64,000 bases of DNA from Temnothorax longispinosus (taxonomy: Eukaryota; Arthropoda; Insecta; Hymenoptera; Formicidae): the NCBI RefSeq assembly GCF_030848805.1, contig NC_092361.1, forward strand, positions 10,311,928 through 10,375,927, written 5' to 3'. The notes beneath the pieces are model-generated. The model searched no databases and was not told the origin of the DNA. It worked only from the letters and a program-made list of their open reading frames with translations. Of this stretch, positions 44,825 to 57,182 are shown piece by piece. The position numbers and the translations under genes are program-made. How positions within the stretch are numbered: the first letter of the stretch is position 1; the number at the start of each line of letters is the position of its first letter.

Positions 44825-45410
44825 TAGCTAGCGGCGAGCTGTCAGCTTTGCAGGTCGCTTGCGCGTCGCATCCGCGCGTCTACCCCGATCCCGTTTTCCC
44901 GTTCCGCGCGAGCAATGATAGGATCCCGTGCGGACGCGGCAGCGACGGCGGCAGCGCGACAGCGACCGTGCACCTTGTTGCCATTTCACCTGGACACTCT
45001 CCGCGGAGCTCGTCGACTAGCGAGAGCAGCACCGAGCGGACGCTCGGCCAACGCGATCGAGATAACAACGCGATCTCCCTTCTTCGCGATTCGGCAGGCT
45101 TTATCCCGGCGAACATCGGGGCTGATGCGCTCGCCCTGCGAGACGCTCCAAGCAACATCGGCATATGGGCCCCATCGTGACCCGCCCGCCGGCCAACTCC
45201 TACGTAGAACGCCTCCCGTAAACTCCCCTGGCGCGACTCAAGTCGTTACAATTTTCTCCTGGCCATCTACTCGACACCTGAAATTCTCGGAAATAATATA
45301 ATGTACCAAATTCTAACGCTGTCGTCCCGCCCTGCTCCGGCGGAGACGACATCCCGGACGTTCCCCCCGGTCGAGCTATCGTCTGGACAGGGGACGTGAC
45401 CATGTCACGT
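44825..45410 (-). promoter_or_regulatory. GC- and CpG-rich upstream region of RNF11
   Basis: High CpG content in contrast with the flanks, immediately upstream of the RNF11 start. Likely promoter and 5' UTR. No TATA box is obvious. Confidence 0.4.
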
Positions 45411-46811
45411 CACAATGTAGAATCAGATATCATATCTGAGATAAAATTATCATAGTTTTTTATAATCCTGGAGATGTCTCTGAGATATTCTCATGATATC
45501 TTGCGCAATCAGATATTCCGTTATTCAGATATCTTCTCGATATCTTAGTGATATATTTCGCTGTGTGGGTTAAATCAAAGGTAATCCTTTTTTTTACATT
45601 TAAAAATTGTATTGTGTGCCATTGGCTTTTGTTTCGTGTCCGGCCAAGGAAACCTTGGGACACGAAGGGTTTGCCGGAGTTCGCCCTGACAAGGACGCGA
45701 AGCGTGTTCCTGAGATCGGTGAGGAGTATCAGCAAATAATTGCAGCCGTTTCGTTTTGTGTAATCTTTACACAATACACACAGTCTTCAAAAAAATGCAG
45801 TTTGAGATGCGTGGTCTCCACAAGCGGAGCACCACGTACGAGAGTTTATGCGCCTCGCGGCGGGAAGGTTCAGAGAGTGACGAGCCGGATTCGGAGACGA
45901 GCGCTTGGAGAGGCCGTGAGGAAAATCGCGTTCTCGCTCACTGAGGTCGTCCACTTCCCCGTTGAAGACGGCTGGTGAAGCGTATGACCTTCGTTTCGCG
46001 CGGCGATCAATCGAGAGTATACTGGTCGCGGCGAACGGTCTATCGACTTTTCGGCTCGAGTCCTACTATGATTATACCGATTCGTGCGGAGACAGTCGTG
46101 TTCCGGGTTCCGGCTTGAGGATGGCTCGGCGGAGAGCCGGGTGTGTTACAGGGGGGACGAATCGTATCGATCCGTGATCGAGCCGCGTGCACGAAACCGC
46201 GTAAACGCGTGCGCATGACTCTCATGAGTTTGCAAGAATTGAACGGGAGCGAAGGATTATTGGGTGACTTTCCGTGGCAGGGCCGTTGTCTGAGATTGAG
46301 GTCTCATGCTCTGCGGTCAGGGCCGTTGACAGGGATACAGCACCCAACAATTCCTCCCTCGCGAACAGAATTTCGGTTTCTATCCTCAACAGCTTTATAT
46401 CATTATAATGATATATAAAAGTTAGATCCTTTAAACCTATTAAAATTTATATATATGCAGTTTCTACAATCAAGATCAAATATGATACAATTAATTACTA
46501 TGTTTACACGAGCGTTACTTAATTCTGTAGTAACTTACGATAATTTCTCTGCGTAAACGAGGTTTTGTAGTAAACTTATAATTCACTCCGGGTAAATGAG
46601 TAAATTACTACAGAAGTAATGATATCACGTTACCTAACCTAAGCTAAACGTAGTAAATTTTACAGTTTAGTCAGAAATATTTTGTACCACCACATCTGCG
46701 TTGCTCTTTTGCTGAATAACATCAAATATGTAATTAAAACCCATAAGTAGTCTAAATTGTCTGAAAATGGATTTATATTTGTAAATTTTTGTGTGTATTG
46801 TCGGTGCTTTA
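45411..46811. other. Intergenic, mixed composition
   Basis: GATATC-rich repeats (45425-45570) end in CGCTGTGTGGG. A hairpin TTCGTGTCC...GGACACGAA lies at 45632-45667, and GC-rich DNA at 45820-46350 has no recognised gene. An AT-rich stretch with imperfect inverted GTTTAC/GTAAAC segments runs 46495-46600. Confidence 0.35.
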
Positions 46812-47237
46812 TACAGGGTATCTTTAAAGTCTGATCCAACGCCCTGGATCTCGGAAACGGCTTTAGATATGGAAAAATATTTCAGATAAAAGTTGTAGAA
46901 TATAAAAGGAGGCAGATGATGAAAATATGGACTTGACCTCGAATGACCTTTTCAAGGCCAAGTTCATGTGATCAAATATTTTTTAAATGGAACCCCATTT
47001 TTTATTACATATTCTTGTAGCCCTTGTCGAGATGTTTTCAAAACACCATAATAAAGCTTTCTTTCATTAAGGACTTCCCGAGATATCTCGTACCTGGCCT
47101 TGAAAAAATCGCTTAAAGTCAATTCCATATTTTTATCATCTGTCCCCATTAATATCCTGCAACTTTTATCTAAAACATTTTTTCATATCTAAAGCCCCAG
47201 GTAGCACATACACGTTTCAAAAATGTTTTATAAGCGT

Positions 47238-47694
47238 TGTTATTACTCGGTACACGTAATCTGGTGCCCGGCGAGGGGGCAGGCGGCGAACTCTTCGCGC
47301 AACGGACGAACACCTCGTTGTACCGGCCACGCGTACTTCCGATCGTAACCTCGTGTCTCTCGGCGAGAGGCCCGGGGGCCGAGCTCGCGCGGTTCACAGC
47401 AGGGTGTCCGGAATGTCAGTCACTGAGGAGTCACTCGCGATTTGAAGCGTCTGAGGATCACCGTACTATCAAGCAGTATTTGCCTTTCGATTCGACAGTC
47501 ACGAGAGACACACGTATTGCATCCGTCTTACACAGAGGACCCGAAAACGAATGATGGCGACAACGAGAGCGTCGATGTGAGCATGCGATCTTCCGCGACA
47601 GTCGATATATCGATCCGTCAACTCGGGTCCGTCGCTGATTGGTCGGCTCGGAAATGGCCGCTCGAGATAGGAATGATAATATAATTTCCGAACA
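47238..47694 (-). repeat. 3' LTR of BEL element 2
   Basis: On the minus strand it runs TGTTCGGAAATTATATTATC to GTACCGAGTAATAACA (TG...CA, 457 bp), directly after the end of pol. Confidence 0.6.
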
Positions 47695-47739
47695 TTCCGC
47701 CCGCCTTCTACAACAGGGTTGGAGAATGACGGCTTGATG

Positions 47740-49042
47740 CAGCTCCGGTGAGACCGAGTCAGGTAGGAGGTTGATCCGATGAGACCGGGAGGATCGCCAG
47801 CTTGGTGATGGGCCGTTGGAATTCGGTGGTGGCCGTCTTGAGCGTGACTACCCGACAGAGGCCGTCCGCACCCGGGTGGAGTGCGATGACTCGAGCGAGG
47901 GGCCACTTGGAGGGGGGCAGTCGCTCGTCAGTGAGCAGGACTAGCGAGCCGACTCGAATCTGCGTAGATGGGTGACGCCATTTGGAGATGGAGAGTTAGT
48001 GTTGTAGACACTCTCTTGACCATCGGGCCCAGAAATGTTGCACCTGCTGCTGGATGAGTTGCCACCGAGATAGTCTGGAGGTTGGCACCGCAGAGAGAGA
48101 AGGCTCCGGGATAGTGGTAGGAGCTTCGCCGAGGAGAAAGTGCCCAGGTGTGAGTGCCGAGATATTGTCCGGATCGTCCGAGAGGGGGCACAGGGGCCTA
48201 GAGTTGAGTACTGCCTCTATCTGGACCAGAAGAGTTGAGAATTTCTCATAGGTCAGGAGTGTGTCGCCGATCGTCCACCGTAGGTGGTACTTGATTGACT
48301 TTACCGCTAATTCCCACTTCCCCCCGAAATGAGGGGCCGCCGGTGGATTGAATACCCAGTGAGTGCCGTCGTTGATCAATAGTTGAGAGAGCTCTTGAGA
48401 CTCCCTTGATCCCGCATCAAAGAGCCGTTTGAGGGCGGCGTCCGCACCAAGGAAGTTAGTGCCACAGTCACTGAATAGTGTGTGACAGATGCCGCGACGT
48501 CCAGTGAACCGTCGATAGGCGGCGAGAAAGGCCTCGGTGGTGTACTCTGTGACGAGCTCCAGATGGACCGCCAAGGTGGTAAAGCAGATAAAAACGGCTA
48601 TTCAAGCCTTGTGGCACTTGGCGCCACGCCCTCGCCATGATTTCAGTGTGATAGGGCCGGCGTAATCGACTCCCGTGGTGAGGAATGGGCGAGAAGGTGT
48701 GACCCGGGAGGGCGGCAGTTGTCCCATGAGCTGTTGGGCCCGAACCCCGCGGTACCGGGTACAACGTACACAGCGGAGGATGTGAGATCTCACGGGGGCC
48801 CGACCGCCGATGATCCAGTAGGCTCTGCGTAAATAGGTCAACGTCAGCTGGGTCCCGCCGTGAAGTGTTCGCCGGTGAGCGTCCGCGATAAGGAGCTGGG
48901 ACAATCGGTCGTCTTTCGGTAGGATGGCAGGGTGAATGCACTCCGGATCGAGCAGCGAGTTCTTGAGGCGATCTCCAACTTTGAGAATGCCGGTACGATC
49001 GATAAACGCGGTGAGCTTGGACAGAGGATGAGTCTTAGGCAA
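47740..49042 (-). pseudogene. BEL pol fragment (integrase)
   Basis: From residue 1 of the frame: HHCC-type zinc region (RTLHGGTQLTLTYLR ... CVRCTRY), then core motifs GVDYAGPIT, TLFSDCGTNFLGA and GGKWELAVKSIKYH, then the C-terminal DUF5641-type domain (VGSLVLLTDERLPPSKW). In-frame stops lie at 48602-48604 and just after the CLQH codons near 47998. Otherwise the frame is open. It is similar to, but clearly diverged from, the integrases at 15822-17183 and 58626-60000. Confidence 0.85.
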
Positions 49043-49612
49043 AAGATTTCCGCTCGAGAGCGGATTACACTACTGATGTGCACCAGGAAATTCTTCAAAA
49101 CAGAACAAACATAAATGTACTTTCAATGGCCACGTTCAGCAGAACATTTATTGCAAACATATATTTTTGCAATTGTTTGAACTTTTCTATGCTCAGATTT
49201 GTCCAATGACAAATAGATTTACGACCGGTAGGAGACAAAATTAATTTAAGTAAATAAGTGGATATATAATATGTGCATGGATAAAATGATTTATTTTGTG
49301 CAATAATTAATGCAATATAAATTTAAATGTTTCAAAAAAAGGTTATTAAAACTATTACATATAGATATAGCAAATTATAATTTTGAAAGAAAAAATTTAA
49401 GAAATATTTTTGTTAACTATTGTAGAAACGTAAAAAATACGTTTTTTTAAATCATGGTTTCAAAAACATTTTTGTTCAAACGGTTCTTAATGGTTCTTTA
49501 CGGTTATGAAACTACGTATACGTTCAAAAAATGTACGTGAAACTAATATGTGCTACCTGGGAGCTGATTCTGAGATCCAGGGGGCTGGGTCAGACTTTAG
49601 AGATACCCTGTA

Positions 49613-51502
49613 TAATAACTATAACTATAGTTATATTTGAAATATATAATTATGTCTATATTATGTTTTTTTTTTTATTTAGAAAGTGCTCTACTGTATA
49701 AACCAGCGGAAAATTAAAAAGAAGTTGAGCAAGCCATTAAAACTTGGCTGAGACGTGCAAAAGAAAGGGTAGGGAAAGAATATTCTTCATTGTAAACATT
49801 TGCATTTGCACATTCAATTTGTGAATTTATTTCATTTTTGCTCATTTTGAATTATTTTTGTTTTTAAACAATGCAAAAGTGTGAATTTGGAGTAAAATTT
49901 CTAGAAAATCTGGGAATTTTTTTACAAAATTTGAGTAAATACCTTTATTGAAATTTCCACATTAGTTTTTATAACTAAATATTTTGAACAAATTGCTGTT
50001 TTCTTTAATTAATTTGCAATACACGTGTGCAATACGTTTAAAATAATGTGTGTATGTGTATGTGGATACATACATGTATCTAATATATATTCATATATAA
50101 TTCAATATTCCGACTGATTCATCTACGCCCAGCCCAAACCTTTAAACCTAGAAACATGAAATTCGAGGAGTATATTAAAACCTTAAGGTATACTTAAAAC
50201 CTATAAGGAAGCAATTGTGCAGGTTTCTACTTGCACACTTAAAAACTATGAGAAAGGAGTGTGCAAATTTTTACTTGCACACTAAAAACTATGAGGAAGC
50301 AATGTGCAAGTTTCTACTTGCACACTTTTTTATTGTGATAAGCTTTATTGCGACTAATATCTGTTATACTATTACAAAAATCAATTGAATAATTAATGTT
50401 TTTACTAAAATAATCCCTACTAATTGCAGATATTTCTTACTTCCATTTTGTTCAATCGGTTAGATAATTCTTCCACGGAAATAATGTGCAATTTTCTAAT
50501 TTGCACACTTTTAAATTATTTTTTCTAATTCTGTATCGCGTTGTATTTTGGCACTTAAGTAAGGTAGTACGATCCTTTTATTTTTTCCTCTCATTTTGAT
50601 AAAAATTTATACATTTTTTTTATTTTAAGGAAGTTTTAATTTTTCCACAGTATAAATGCCTATGGGTTTTCTAATTTCCGCAAATTTTGAGATATTGGGC
50701 CATTTTTTTGTTTTTTATTAGAGATGAACTTTTTTTAAACATTTAAATATGTAAAAGTTCTAACTTTCGCAAATTTTAAAATACTGTTTTTTTGTTTTTC
50801 GTTGGAGGAGCAAAATGCTTACGCATGCCCCAGGGCCGTATAAAACTTGATAACTTATCAAAATGACATATAATATGTGAAATTGATAGCAGGACAGCTT
50901 AGTAATTCTACAAACAGTTTTTTGAGAAAATCAATACATCAGACTTTGTACTAATTGTATTGATTTTCTCAAAAATTCAAAATTTTGTATAAAAAAAAAA
51001 TCTTTTTGTCGATTATTGCCAAATTCAATACCAACCTTCTTTTAATGATACTCTATATAAAATTACATGTATAACTTATACATGTAACTTTTTAAGCAAA
51101 AATCGGTAACTCATTCACCAATAAGAATATACAATAATAAAACTATAAATAGCCCGATATTTCGAAATTTGCAACACATATTTCTAAAAATATTATGGAC
51201 TTTTGATCGCGTATAAAAATGGATCTAATTAACCAAATCTTAAAGAATTATATATGAAATAGGGGTAGAAAAACTAAAGAATATAATAAAATTAAAAATA
51301 GATCAATATCTCAAATATTGAGAAAAATACAGCGTAAAACACACTTTTCTAAAAAATGAAAATCCCCTTAAAATCCATACCGGTCGACAGATTTTAATAA
51401 AATTAGAGGAGAACATACTTTCTATGATTCTCTATTTGTGTGTAAAATTTCAACCCGGTATCTAAAAAATTGTAGAAGTAGATGCGTGTACAAAAAATCC
51501 GT
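49613..51502. other. AT-rich DNA, no confident gene
   Basis: A short open stretch 49690-49790, between an acceptor-like TTTATTTAG and GTAGGG, reads QAIKTWLRRAKER. It may be a relic exon of a transposon gene; not confident. Confidence 0.3.
50150..50335 (+). repeat. Three-copy 44-bp repeat, each unit a hairpin
   Basis: Units AAAACTATGAGGAAGCAATG + TGCAAGTTTCTACTTGCACA. The GTGCAA/TTGCAC ends pair within each unit. A diverged fourth unit lies at 50483-50512. Confidence 0.75.
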
Positions 51503-51527
51503 ACACACACACACACACACACACACA
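51503..51527. repeat. (AC)n microsatellite
   Basis: Twelve AC units, just outside the pogo element. Confidence 0.92.
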
Positions 51528-52139
51528 AATTTTTTATTAAGGTAAATGTCCCTATGGCCGACACCTATAAGGCCGACCCAACAAAAGAATGGCGTTGTCA
51601 AGCGTAACAAAAATAAATTCGATAAAGGGTTTCATACTGGTGGATAGCTTCATCCATGCACTTTCGAAAAATCGTAGGCTCAATCCATTCCGTCAAGTAT
51701 TTTTCTAGATAGAGAAGAATAAAGGCGCACTAGTGCGTATCCCCTCTACCGACCAGCTGTGTCCAATTACGACCGGGCATGTCCCCATTACCGATCACCT
51801 TTTTTCAGAGCATGCGAGGCGGAGGTTTCAAACGAAAAGTAAACATAAAAATGAACATAAATCAATGATAAACATAAAAAATACACATAAATCATGAAAA
51901 TAGGTATTCTATTTTAATTTGATGATATCAAACAATCAATATCAAAGAGGTTATCGCTGACTTGAACGATAAAGAGAATTCATAGATGAGTAGATATGTA
52001 AAGAATAAGGAATATATATTGAACGGTTATATAATCGTAACATAATATCTCGAAATGCTTTTCGTTCGTATACTATGCATATTACATTTATTTATAACAC
52101 ACGATCTCCACAATACAATAGATATAATTAATGTATGCT

Positions 52140-52235
52140 ATTTAATAGATATATAGATATATACTTAAAATATACAGATATAGATAGATATAGATATAAA
52201 TATATAGATATAGATATAGATATATACTTAAAAGT
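52140..52235. repeat. (GATATA)n microsatellite inside the pogo element
   Basis: Irregular GATATA/GATAGATATA units in the 3' UTR of the transposase. Confidence 0.85.
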
Positions 52236-52276
52236 AGATGCATTGCAACCGGATGAATGTTACATAGTTATATTAA

Positions 52277-55212
52277 CTAACTTTCTTTACTTTGACTTTT
52301 TTTTTTCTTTAACTGCTCTTGTCTTTTCCTCGCCTTTTCTTCTCGTTCCAAGCGTTTCCTTTCTTTTTCAGCTTCGATGATACGTTTTTTTTCTTCAGCA
52401 GCTTCGAGTCTTTTTTTTTTCTTCTCTTCGGCTTCTCTTTTTTTGTTAATACTAGCTAATTCGCGATTTCTCTTTCTTTCTTCAATATCATTGTTCTTCT
52501 TAATTTTTTCTAATGCTTTCGCTGCATGATATGCCTGCCACTCTTGAGAAGTCACAACGGTCGGAATTTTTTCTTTTTTGCGTCGTTTCTTGTCATCTTT
52601 CTCGGTTGGCAATGGCCAGAAAAGGGCTTTTTGAAATGGGACGGGAACATTCTGAGGCATACAGTGACCGCTCGTCGTAGGCGGTATCATTTCGCATGCC
52701 TGTGAACTGCTTTGTCTGGCATATTCTGATGCTCCCACGAGAACGTCAGAATTAGGAGTCTGTCGCGATACTCTTCTTTCCCCTGAAATATGCATGGTTT
52801 ATATGCATTCTAAAGAAAAGTTGCATAATTGTTTTGAATTATGCATTCAGTATGTGCATATGTAGTACCTATTGAAAGATCATTTTCGAGATCCACAGCT
52901 TGTGGCCCTGACGCCGTTGACTGTTGTGCGATGAACTCCAAGTCGCTATTCGCCGTCCCAGCGCAGAGGTTGTGATCGCTGTCAATAAGATGCTGGCACG
53001 AAATATCCATCGGTTCATCGAGTGTGGATTGGAGTGTGGAATGTCTCTGCAATGTCCTTTCTTCTTCACCTATACAAAAAAAGATTTCACGTTTGAATAA
53101 AAATCAACGGGCGCTATAGAAAATCATTCCATGAACATGGATGTACTTTTTGAAGCAGTTTCACGATCAACGAGAGTTGTCTTCTGATGCAGTGAATTGT
53201 TCGTCGCGCTTTCCAGTAGAGATGAATCGATATTGAAGATTTGATTATCGCCGGGGTTCTCAATGACTTTTGACAGTGAACCATCATCCTCGACTTTCAT
53301 TATTGTTGCCTCGTCTATAAGTGTCTCGATCAAGTCACAATGGATAACTTTTTCTGTAATAGTCGAATCGATAAGCAAGTCGTTCTTATTGAAGTCAAGA
53401 TTTTGCAAATTTTCGAACTTCAACGTAAAACAGGAAATTTCTTTTTCGCTCTTGACGTCGACAGTTGCATGTTGAACAGGGATTACAGCGACTTCGTGAT
53501 CCGAGTATTGCTGTTCTTCTCTCTCCAGACTCGCTGTTTCCTGCTTCGGCATACTATTCGTATTATCGTGAGAAGTTGTCGCATCGTCGCGTTGTCTTTT
53601 CGAGTCTAGAGAAAGCGAGATCGAAAAGGAAAAGTAGATAGAGAAACCAAGCAAAAGTAAGATTAAAAAAAGAACCGGTAAACGCTATATAAAGAAAATG
53701 ATCAACAAAATAAAGAAACGAAGAAAAGAGTAAAGAAGACGAGGAAAAGCAAGATTGAAAAAAAAATGATAGAATAATCATTATTAAAGCAAATTATTAG
53801 CAAAATAAAGTTCTATTACGTTGACGAATAGCACTCCAAACTCGAAAAAGACTCTGATCCTCTAAATCGCCCGTCCACGATTCCAGGTTTTCAGAAAATT
53901 TAAAATTCTGCAGCGTAGTCTTAGGGATGTATTTTTCGATGAATGTTAGGAAATTGTCAGGATCAGCCTCAGGAATTTCTCTTGCGCTCTGTTTGTTTGT
54001 TTCAACCGTTGATTTCAAACGGGAAATCAGTTTCTGATAATTCACAGCATCTGGATTTAATGGATGCAAACCACAAGCCTCGAATCCTCTACGCAGAATA
54101 TCGGAGCTGCGGATCGTATCGAGAGCTTGTTGGAGTAGAGGTGCGAAGTGCTCCTTTCTCATTCGTATGCCGTTATGGTTCATTCTCCATTCAGTCGTCG
54201 CTTTACGCCAGGCACCTTTTGCTGGCCGAAAAAAGGCAACATCAAGTGGCTGTATTACATGCGTTGCATTAGGGTACAACGCAACGAGTATAATCTTGTG
54301 AATTCTACAGAATTCACTAAGCGCCATAGTTAGATGTGACGAATGCCCGTCCATGTACAGCACGACAGGAAATGAGATACTATTTGCAACCAGCCAGGGA
54401 TAAAATACGTTCGTGACATACTCGAAAAAACTTTCGCCGGTCATCCACCCGCTCTCCGTTTTTCCTATTCCCCACGATTCGGGAATACTTGCAGATATGC
54501 TGGCAGGTATCCTTTCGTATGTAAAAAGAATCATCGGCGGTGCCATTGCGCCAGCAGCACTGGCCGTGAACAAAACTGTCAAACATTCTTTATCATCGTT
54601 ATTGATAAAGTTGTACACAGCTTTATCTCCTTTTTTTACTAATACTTTTTCGCTCTTTGGGCTGAGATAAAACGCTGACTCGTCGCAATTAAAAATCCTT
54701 GTCGCATCAAGATCGGCAGCATTTTCCTTCTCTAAATGAGTCTTAACTTCGGCAAACCATTTTCGTAAAGCAATTTCGGTTACTGATGATCGCGAGTATG
54801 ATAGATTTTGGGCAATTCTTTGTGCCAACTCCGGGTGACGCTTGAGAAATCCATCATACCAGCTGCGGCCTGGGCAATTATTTGTAAATGGATTCTCTCG
54901 ATTCAGTTCTTTCATAAGACTTGCCACACTAGAAATGAGGACACTTTTCGTGACTGGAAATCCGCATACACTCATGTGCATCATCCACTGAACGATTTGT
55001 TGCTCTTCTTCGTCGGAAAGTACGGTCGGAGGTCCACCTTTCTTCAGAACTATTTCAGGCTGAGACATTTTGTCGCGGATAGTGGTTTTTGGTACATTAT
55101 ATTGGAGACTGACTGCCCGAAGTCCTCGCCCAGCCTTTGCAGCAGCTACAGCTGCTTTTAAAGTTTCTTCTGTGTATTTCTGTCTCTTCTTCTCCTTCTT
55201 AGTCTTCGCCAT
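52277..55212 (-). CDS. pogo-family transposase, four exons, intact
   Basis: Exons: 55212-53820, 53605-53147, 53069-52869 and 52782-52277. All introns are GT-AG, all junctions are phase 1, and the joined frame (about 852 residues) has no stop. ATG 55212 was chosen as the first Met; the frame is open upstream only to a TTG. Exon 1 has an N-terminal HTH_psq-like domain (AVSLQYNVPKTTIRDKM), a CENP-B-type DNA-binding region (SWYDGFLKRHPEL), and the DDE_1 core with FNCDESAF, LYMDGHSSHL and THVIQPLDVAFF. The last two Asp are 35 residues apart (DD35D). Exon 4 has PFQKALFWPLP and VVTSQEWQAYH, a conserved pogo/Tigger tail, then a Lys/Glu-rich helix. It should bind the TIRs and cut and paste DNA in the nucleus. 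Domestication is possible, but the intact TIRs and TA duplication favour a still-mobile copy. Confidence 0.88.
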
Positions 55213-56049
55213 TTCTATCAAAGAAATCAATTTTTTTTTAAAGTAATCATTAATACTATTATTATAATACTATTATTATTGTTGTAATTATTGCTCCCAT
55301 TTATATTATTATAAAATTTTTTCTCATTTCTTTACCGCCAGTCACAAAAATCTATAGATATCTCTGCGTTATGTAATCTGCGTAGCAGGGAATAAATTAT
55401 TGTCATGTACGCAAACTTCGATCATAAATTCTACAGCATTTATGATCGAACAACAAAATTTATAAAATTTTTTATAGATATTTTAGTGTTCGACAATATA
55501 CTGACGTTTACGTGTATGGTACTGGGAACATGCAGGCGTTTTGCTGTGTCTAACCTCGACCATCGAATAAATAAAAAAAATAACAGTTTTTGACTAATTT
55601 TTTTTTTCGAATATGGCAATCAAATTGTAACAAACCATTTAGCGCTCGAATTATTCCTTACAAAAGGATTTTGAACGAAATACGGACTATTTAGGCGACC
55701 GACAATTCCTAACCTCACTCTTAAGAATACGCGTGGAACGTGACGTGCGGCAAGAAATGCGAAAAAAAATATATTTAACTATTGTACTTACTCTGCACGT
55801 TATAATTCTTTTGTACTGCACGAATTCCTGAATTTTTCCACTGCACTAATGAACGTGTTGTTGAATCAGCAGCCTCGTAAACAACGTTTCACGTCGAAAA
55901 GGTTGGTAGAGGGAACATGGTCGGCCATGGGGACATTTACCTTAATATGATTTCTCAACATTTTGGAACATTCTAAACCTATTTCCATCAAAATGTGGAA
56001 AAAAATTTTTTTCACTATCACAAAGCTTCTATGAGGAAGCAAAAAAACA

Positions 56050-56777
56050 TATGTACATTCCAAGTGGGTCTGCTGCTAAAACTTCAACTTTGAAAGAAAG
56101 TTCCTTTAGGTTCTACGAACAGATAAAGTTTTTGGAAAATGTCTTAGGAAAATCTTTGTAAGTTTAATAATTTAATATATACATTATTTAAAAAGTCAAT
56201 ATATTTAAAATACAGAGACACTCCAGACTTGACTTGGTTATTTAATTTAGTCCTCTTTGGCACTTAAAATTAGTATCCACGCAATAGGAATTTTTCTCCA
56301 AGGTTCTTGACTATTTTTTGTTAAGATCCGATCCGATATTAAAAGTGCTGTTTTTCTCTCTAGAACATGTACTAGTCTATCATCAAACGTTCAAAACAAT
56401 GAAGAAAATGAAAGTATGTTAACTGAAGTTAGTGAAGACTCACAATCAGTGTTGGTACCCCAACCAACATGCAGCAATGCGAGCAGCAATGCGAGCAGCA
56501 ATATATCAAACTTATCGCTGCCATCAAACTCCGGAGAAATTGATTTAAACTTAAGTAAAAGTACGGTTCTATATCACTTTATTAGACATTTCAATAAATT
56601 TATTTTATGTTAAAAATTAATAATATTTCAGAAAAAAAGTCAGAAAGATTTCACGAAACCGTTATCACAACATTACTCGAAACCAATAAAAAACTTAACG
56701 GAGTTGATGAATTTTTACTTCTACTCGGAGAAGGATACTCGGAAGGAAAACTGCCTACAGAAAGCGAATTGAATTAG
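56050..56777 (+). pseudogene. MADF-like protein of a PIF/Harbinger element, 3' exons
   Basis: Three exons join in frame: to 56157 (donor TTT|GTAAGT), 56364-56554 (acceptor TCTCTAG), and 56632-56777 (acceptor ATTTCAG), ending TAG. The first encodes RFYEQIKFLENVLGKS, the end of a MADF domain; then a Ser/Asn-rich linker (QPTCSNASSNASSN); then RFHETVITTLLETN. MADF/Myb-like DNA-binding proteins are the usual second gene of PIF/Harbinger transposons and help the transposase reach DNA. The N-terminal half of MADF is missing or frameshifted before 56050, close to the pogo insertion, so the copy is probably dead. It converges on the transposase gene. Confidence 0.55.
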
Positions 56778-57182
56778 AAATAAAATTCCTTGTTATGCTC
56801 ATGGAACAGCAAAATAAATTAAATAATCAATAACTATAAATAAATTATATTTACTTTATGTTTACTTAATCTGCTATCTGATATAAAAGAAACTTTTTTT
56901 ACTACGTTACATTATTATTATATATATCTATTTATTTTTCTTTTTTATTACATTAATATTAAGTATGACTATTATTGTATACTACGTATATTTAGTTTCA
57001 AACAAATACAAGTTATTTTCAAACAAAATGTATTTTTATTATGACATACCACATACAAGCCTTACGAATAAGTTTATCTAGTGTTTATAAGTATATCTAC
57101 GCTTTACTAACTTACATATACTTACAGTACTATTTATAAAATTTTTTATAGAGACAAATCGTCAATTATTGTCAATCATTAA

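Larger units (their letters stand above)
47238..49060 (-). mobile_element. BEL/Pao retrotransposon (element 2), 5'-truncated
   Basis: It retains the integrase end of pol and one 3' LTR. gag, protease, RT and RNase H are missing: coding similarity stops near 49050. Confidence 0.8.
47197..49560. mobile_element. TIR element nested in the MITE
   Basis: Termini CCAGGTAGCACATA...TATGTGCTACCTGG are followed inward by GTTTCA on both sides. It carries a truncated BEL retroelement. No target-site duplication was identified. Confidence 0.6.
46812..49612. mobile_element. Foldback MITE with TA duplication, interrupted
   Basis: Ends TACAGGGTATCT...AGATACCCTGTA with TA on both sides (46810-46811 and 49613-49614), as in Tc1/mariner-type elements. 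The arms continue inward (CCCTGGATCTC, GGCTTTAGATATG, GATAAAAGTTG). The right arm is split by the 47197-49560 insertion; without it the MITE would be about 440 bp. Confidence 0.75.
51540..55942 (-). mobile_element. Complete pogo-type DNA transposon, 4.4 kb
   Basis: Termini AGGTAAATGTCCCTATGGCC (left) and the reverse complement of AGGTAAATGTCCCCATGGCC (right) are flanked by TA on each side (51538-51539 and 55943-55944). TA duplication is diagnostic for Tc1/mariner/pogo. A subterminal GTCCCCATTACCGATCACC echoes the terminus near 51781. The element contains a single spliced transposase gene open along its full length. Confidence 0.85.

Noticed and set aside
44252..44827. 191-codon plus-strand frame
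   Set aside because: Antisense shadow of the RNF11 exon plus the CT microsatellite (LSLSLFLSLSL tail).
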